From Bacillota bacterium (GTDB lineage: Bacteria; Bacillota; Clostridia; Lachnospirales; Anaerotignaceae), in the NCBI GenBank assembly GCA_030526765.1, contig JAUNCB010000006.1:1-6823 (forward strand): a stretch of 6,823 nt of DNA. Reading direction: 5' to 3'. Both the position numbers and the translations under genes were made by a program. A model generated the notes under the pieces. The model had not been told where the DNA came from, did no database searches, and worked only from the letters and a program-made list of their open reading frames with translations. Positions 5,330-6,823 of the stretch are shown in pieces (within the stretch, counting starts at the first letter, position 1; each line of letters begins with the position of its first letter).

Positions 5330-6752
5330 ATTTTCCCGTCTGACTATTGTCATAATTGATCTTATACCGCTTGATCTGTCCCCAGTTTGTTTTGCTTTTC
5401 CGATAAAACAGGATCGCCGCCATACGGGTCCATGCCATGATAAAGCGGATCAATACATTTTCCGGAATACAGATCAGGAATGCCTTGATCACATCCCCAA
5501 AGCTGATCTTCGTATCACTCAGGAAATTTCTGGTCAGAAAGGCATTGACCGTCAGCATCGCCCCAAACAGACCGTATGCCAGAAACAGAATCAGCATATA
5601 TTTCAGATTCAGCAGCCCAAAGGCATAGGAAAGCACCGTCACGATCATGCCGAACAGTTCAATAAAGGGCGAAAGCAGTTCATACAGCAGATAATAAAGG
5701 TAGCTGGGTGCTGTGACCATATTTTTATGCCGCAGCATACTCTGCATCAGCCCGATATGCCATCTTTTTCTCTGCTTCAGCAGATCACGGAAGCGTTCCG
5801 GTGCCTGTGTCCAACAGATGGCTTCATAGGCATATTTGATCACATAGGGGATCTTATTGCTGCGGTAATAGGAATGCAGCTTTACGATCAGCTCCATATC
5901 TTCCCCCATGGAGCCTACCAGATAGCCGCCCACATTGATCACCGCATCCTTTTTGAACAGACCGAAGGCCCCCGATATGATAAGATTTCCGTTAAACTTA
6001 TCCATAAAAATGCGGGATGCCAGAAAGGATCTTTCATACTCCAGCACCTGAAAGGCTGCCGTCAGCTTCTTGGGCAGGCGCATCTGCACCAGCCGCCCGT
6101 TTTCAAACACACTGTCATTGGAAATGCGGATCATGCTGCCAACAGCAACCACATCCTGCGTTTCCAGTACGGGAACGGCGATCTTCTGCAGAGAATCCCT
6201 CTGCAGGATCGAATCCGCATCCATACATACAAAATACGGGTATCTGGATGCATTGATCCCCATATTGATACTGTCCGCCTTCCCGCCGTTCTGCTTATTG
6301 ATCAGCATGATCGGGGTACCGCTGCCGCCCTTCCCCTCATATATGGAAATCTGGTCCCTGCAGGGTACCTGCTTTCGGATGGGGCGATATACCCGCTTCA
6401 GCCCAAATGCATTTTCCACGATTTCCGCCGTGCCGTCCTTAGAGCCATCATTCACCACGATGATTTCATATATCCTGTAGTCCAGATCCAGCAGGGAACG
6501 AATCGTATCTATGATCGTGACCTCTTCATTATACGCCGGAACAATAATGCTGATCGGCACATAATAATCATGATGGATCTGATTCCGCAGTTTTTTCTTT
6601 TTGATATCCTCAAAAAGCTGATTACCGCCAACCAGAACAGATACAAACAGAAAAGTGGAATAACCCAACAGATAGATCACGAAAAAAATCTCCGTATAAT
6701 AAAGAAGGGCTTTCATTGTATCTACTGAGATGATCTCAAATATCCAGTCCAT
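5328..6752 (-). CDS. Membrane processive-type family 2 glycosyltransferase
   Basis: The 474-residue product resembles processive GT2 synthases such as PgaC/IcaA, hyaluronan synthase and BcsA. A membrane segment lies at about residues 15-42. The cytosolic GT-A domain follows, with PAYNEE (72-77), NDGS (101-104), NGGKAD (155-160), the DxD motif D178-A-D180, GED (283-285, catalytic Asp region) and Q327-x2-R-W331, the QxxRW signature of processive enzymes. Three or so further membrane segments follow (about 350-378, 384-404 and 420-449) before a basic, hydrophilic tail. It should polymerise or transfer a sugar from a nucleotide-sugar donor at the inner face of the membrane, perhaps exporting the chain; donor and product cannot be read from sequence. 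AAGGAGG (6765-6759) lies 6 nt before the ATG, and the frame of the upstream gene overlaps the start by 17 bp, so it is the distal gene of an operon entering from the right. A shared terminator covers its stop. Confidence 0.9.
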   Translation of the reverse strand: MDWIFEIISVDTMKALLYYTEIFFVIYLLGYSTFLFVSVLVGGNQLFEDIKKKKLRNQIHHDYYVPISIIVPAYNEEVTIIDTIRSLLDLDYRIYEIIVVNDGSKDGTAEIVENAFGLKRVYRPIRKQVPCRDQISIYEGKGGSGTPIMLINKQNGGKADSINMGINASRYPYFVCMDADSILQRDSLQKIAVPVLETQDVVAVGSMIRISNDSVFENGRLVQMRLPKKLTAAFQVLEYERSFLASRIFMDKFNGNLIISGAFGLFKKDAVINVGGYLVGSMGEDMELIVKLHSYYRSNKIPYVIKYAYEAICWTQAPERFRDLLKQRKRWHIGLMQSMLRHKNMVTAPSYLYYLLYELLSPFIELFGMIVTVLSYAFGLLNLKYMLILFLAYGLFGAMLTVNAFLTRNFLSDTKISFGDVIKAFLICIPENVLIRFIMAWTRMAAILFYRKSKTNWGQIKRYKINYDNSQTGK

Positions 6753-6823
6753 AATGCCCCTCCTTATTCTGCATCTCTGCCGCCGCCCGTCTTGCCTCTT
6801 CCTGTTCTCGGATCGTATCCATA
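6736..6823 (-). CDS. 3' end of an unidentified upstream gene, partial
   Basis: A minus-strand frame entering from the right edge runs without stops and ends at TGA (6738-6736), overlapping the glycosyltransferase start by 17 bp. The visible tail is charged and helical-looking (REQEEARRAAAEMQNKEG) with no hydrophobic segment. The strong ribosome binding site of the glycosyltransferase lies inside this frame, which fits a translationally coupled operon. The ATG at 6822-6820 is probably internal. A competing frame from the edge ends at TAA near 6766 and cannot be excluded. Family not recognisable from so short a piece. Confidence 0.45.
   Translation of the reverse strand, partial: MDTIREQEEARRAAAEMQNKEGHYGLDI

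Overview
The window looks like part of a low-to-mid GC Firmicutes chromosome, most likely a Clostridia/Lachnospiraceae-type anaerobe. The inference rests on strong AAGGAGG-type ribosome binding sites, sigma-A-like promoters, U-tailed hairpin terminators, a flavodoxin-plus-ferredoxin (EFR1-type) protein and a short clostridial DtxR-family regulator. No taxonomic marker such as rRNA is present. Nothing points to a mobile element: there is no transposase, integrase, CRISPR array, tRNA or long repeat.

Layout from left to right. Positions 1-96 hold a minus-strand promoter and, at the very edge, a Shine-Dalgarno sequence for a gene starting just outside the window. An AlkD-like DNA glycosylase gene (97-795, minus) follows. 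A short divergent promoter region (796-996) separates it from a two-gene plus-strand operon: an EFR1-type flavodoxin/2[4Fe-4S] ferredoxin (997-1782) and, 5 nt later, a lipoprotein polysaccharide deacetylase (1788-3200). A strong bidirectional terminator (3210-3248) separates this operon from a convergent DtxR/MntR-family metal-dependent repressor (3252-3656, minus).

The 494-bp gap at 3657-4150 has no convincing gene but is not empty. It carries the minus-strand promoter of the repressor, a separate plus-strand promoter (3787-3815), a structured stretch of about 250 nt ending in a GC-rich intrinsic terminator (4030-4069), and then a second plus-strand promoter (4078-4106) for the next gene. 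This reads as a free-standing small RNA or a riboswitch/attenuator leader of a class I do not recognise, and it is the best candidate for something undescribed here.

The next gene (4151-5266) encodes a PLP-dependent alpha-oxoamine synthase (2-amino-3-ketobutyrate CoA ligase / 8-amino-7-oxononanoate synthase family) with a short N-terminus. A bidirectional terminator (5274-5329) ends it and also ends the convergent membrane glycosyltransferase gene (GT2, processive type; 5328-6752, minus), whose stop codon lies inside the terminator. The glycosyltransferase appears to be the distal gene of an operon: the 3' end of an upstream gene (6736-6823, partial) overlaps its start.

Functionally the window is a set of small, separately transcribed housekeeping and envelope units rather than one pathway. 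The only thematic link is between the secreted polysaccharide deacetylase and the processive GT2 synthase. Both fit cell-surface polysaccharide work, but they lie in different transcription units on opposite strands.
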